From the NCBI GenBank assembly GCA_021202715.1, contig JAJQCL010000039.1, positions 12,444 through 18,073 on the forward strand: a stretch of 5,630 bases of DNA. Reading direction: 5' to 3'. Below the pieces are notes generated by a model. It searched no databases, had not been told where the DNA came from, and saw only the letters and a list, made by a program, of their open reading frames with translations. Of this stretch, positions 5,595-5,630 are shown piece by piece; the first letter of the stretch is position 1; each line of letters opens with the position of its first letter. Made by a program: the position numbers and the translations under genes. This DNA comes from Lachnospiraceae bacterium. GTDB taxonomy: Bacteria > Bacillota > Clostridia > Lachnospirales > Lachnospiraceae.

Positions 5595-5630
5595 AATATA
5601 ATAGACATAAATTTCAAGAACAACGTAAGT

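Noticed and set aside
5545..5595. A 16-residue open frame from TTG 5545 with AGGA upstream
   Set aside because: It has a weak start codon and weak ribosome binding site, is very short, and overlaps the proposed hairpins. There is no evidence of coding.
5577..5602. A second promoter using TATAAT at 5597-5602
   Set aside because: The only -35-like sequence (TTTTCA at 5577) is 14 bases away, too close, and there is no extended -10 TG. The -10 alone is not enough.

Overview
The window looks like a piece of chromosome from an anaerobic, endospore-forming member of the Clostridia, most likely Lachnospiraceae. This is inferred from three things: a CotS-type spore coat kinase homologue, a biotin synthase with the cysteine pattern of obligate anaerobes, and moderately GC-rich codon use with strong AGGAGG-type ribosome binding sites. 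No phage, transposon, CRISPR, tRNA or rRNA signal was found. The gene content is ordinary; the less explained material lies in the 5' leaders and in the gene arrangement.

Layout. Positions 2-346 (+) hold the C-terminal part of a small RelA/SpoT-type alarmone synthetase, cut by the window edge. A promoter at 351-379 and a leader with two back-to-back hairpins (379-456) precede bioB (504-1460, +). A galactokinase gene, galK (1483-2691, +), follows 22 bases later in what looks like a two-gene operon. galK runs tail-to-tail into cca (3962-2625, -), and the two coding regions overlap by 67 bases. cca has its own promoter (4115-4087, -) and a leader of about 118 bases containing a long imperfect inverted repeat (3996-4079). 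A short divergent region then carries a possible sigma-E type promoter (4150-4178, +). It precedes a GTG-started CotS/aminoglycoside-phosphotransferase-fold gene (4218-5435, +). The last 195 bases hold a vegetative-type promoter (5458-5486, +) and the start of a leader that can be folded as a three-way junction, presumably belonging to a gene beyond the window.

How the genes relate. They do not form one pathway. They cover stringent-response signalling, the last step of biotin synthesis, galactose entry into the Leloir pathway, tRNA 3'-end maturation and (inferred) spore coat assembly. The bioB-galK pairing has no obvious metabolic logic. bioB stands without bioA, bioD or bioF here, which would fit use of salvaged dethiobiotin, or other bio genes elsewhere in the genome. 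I see no convincing new multi-gene system. The best candidates for something undescribed are the structured leaders of bioB and cca. Reported stems were found by eye and have no folding energy or covariation behind them.
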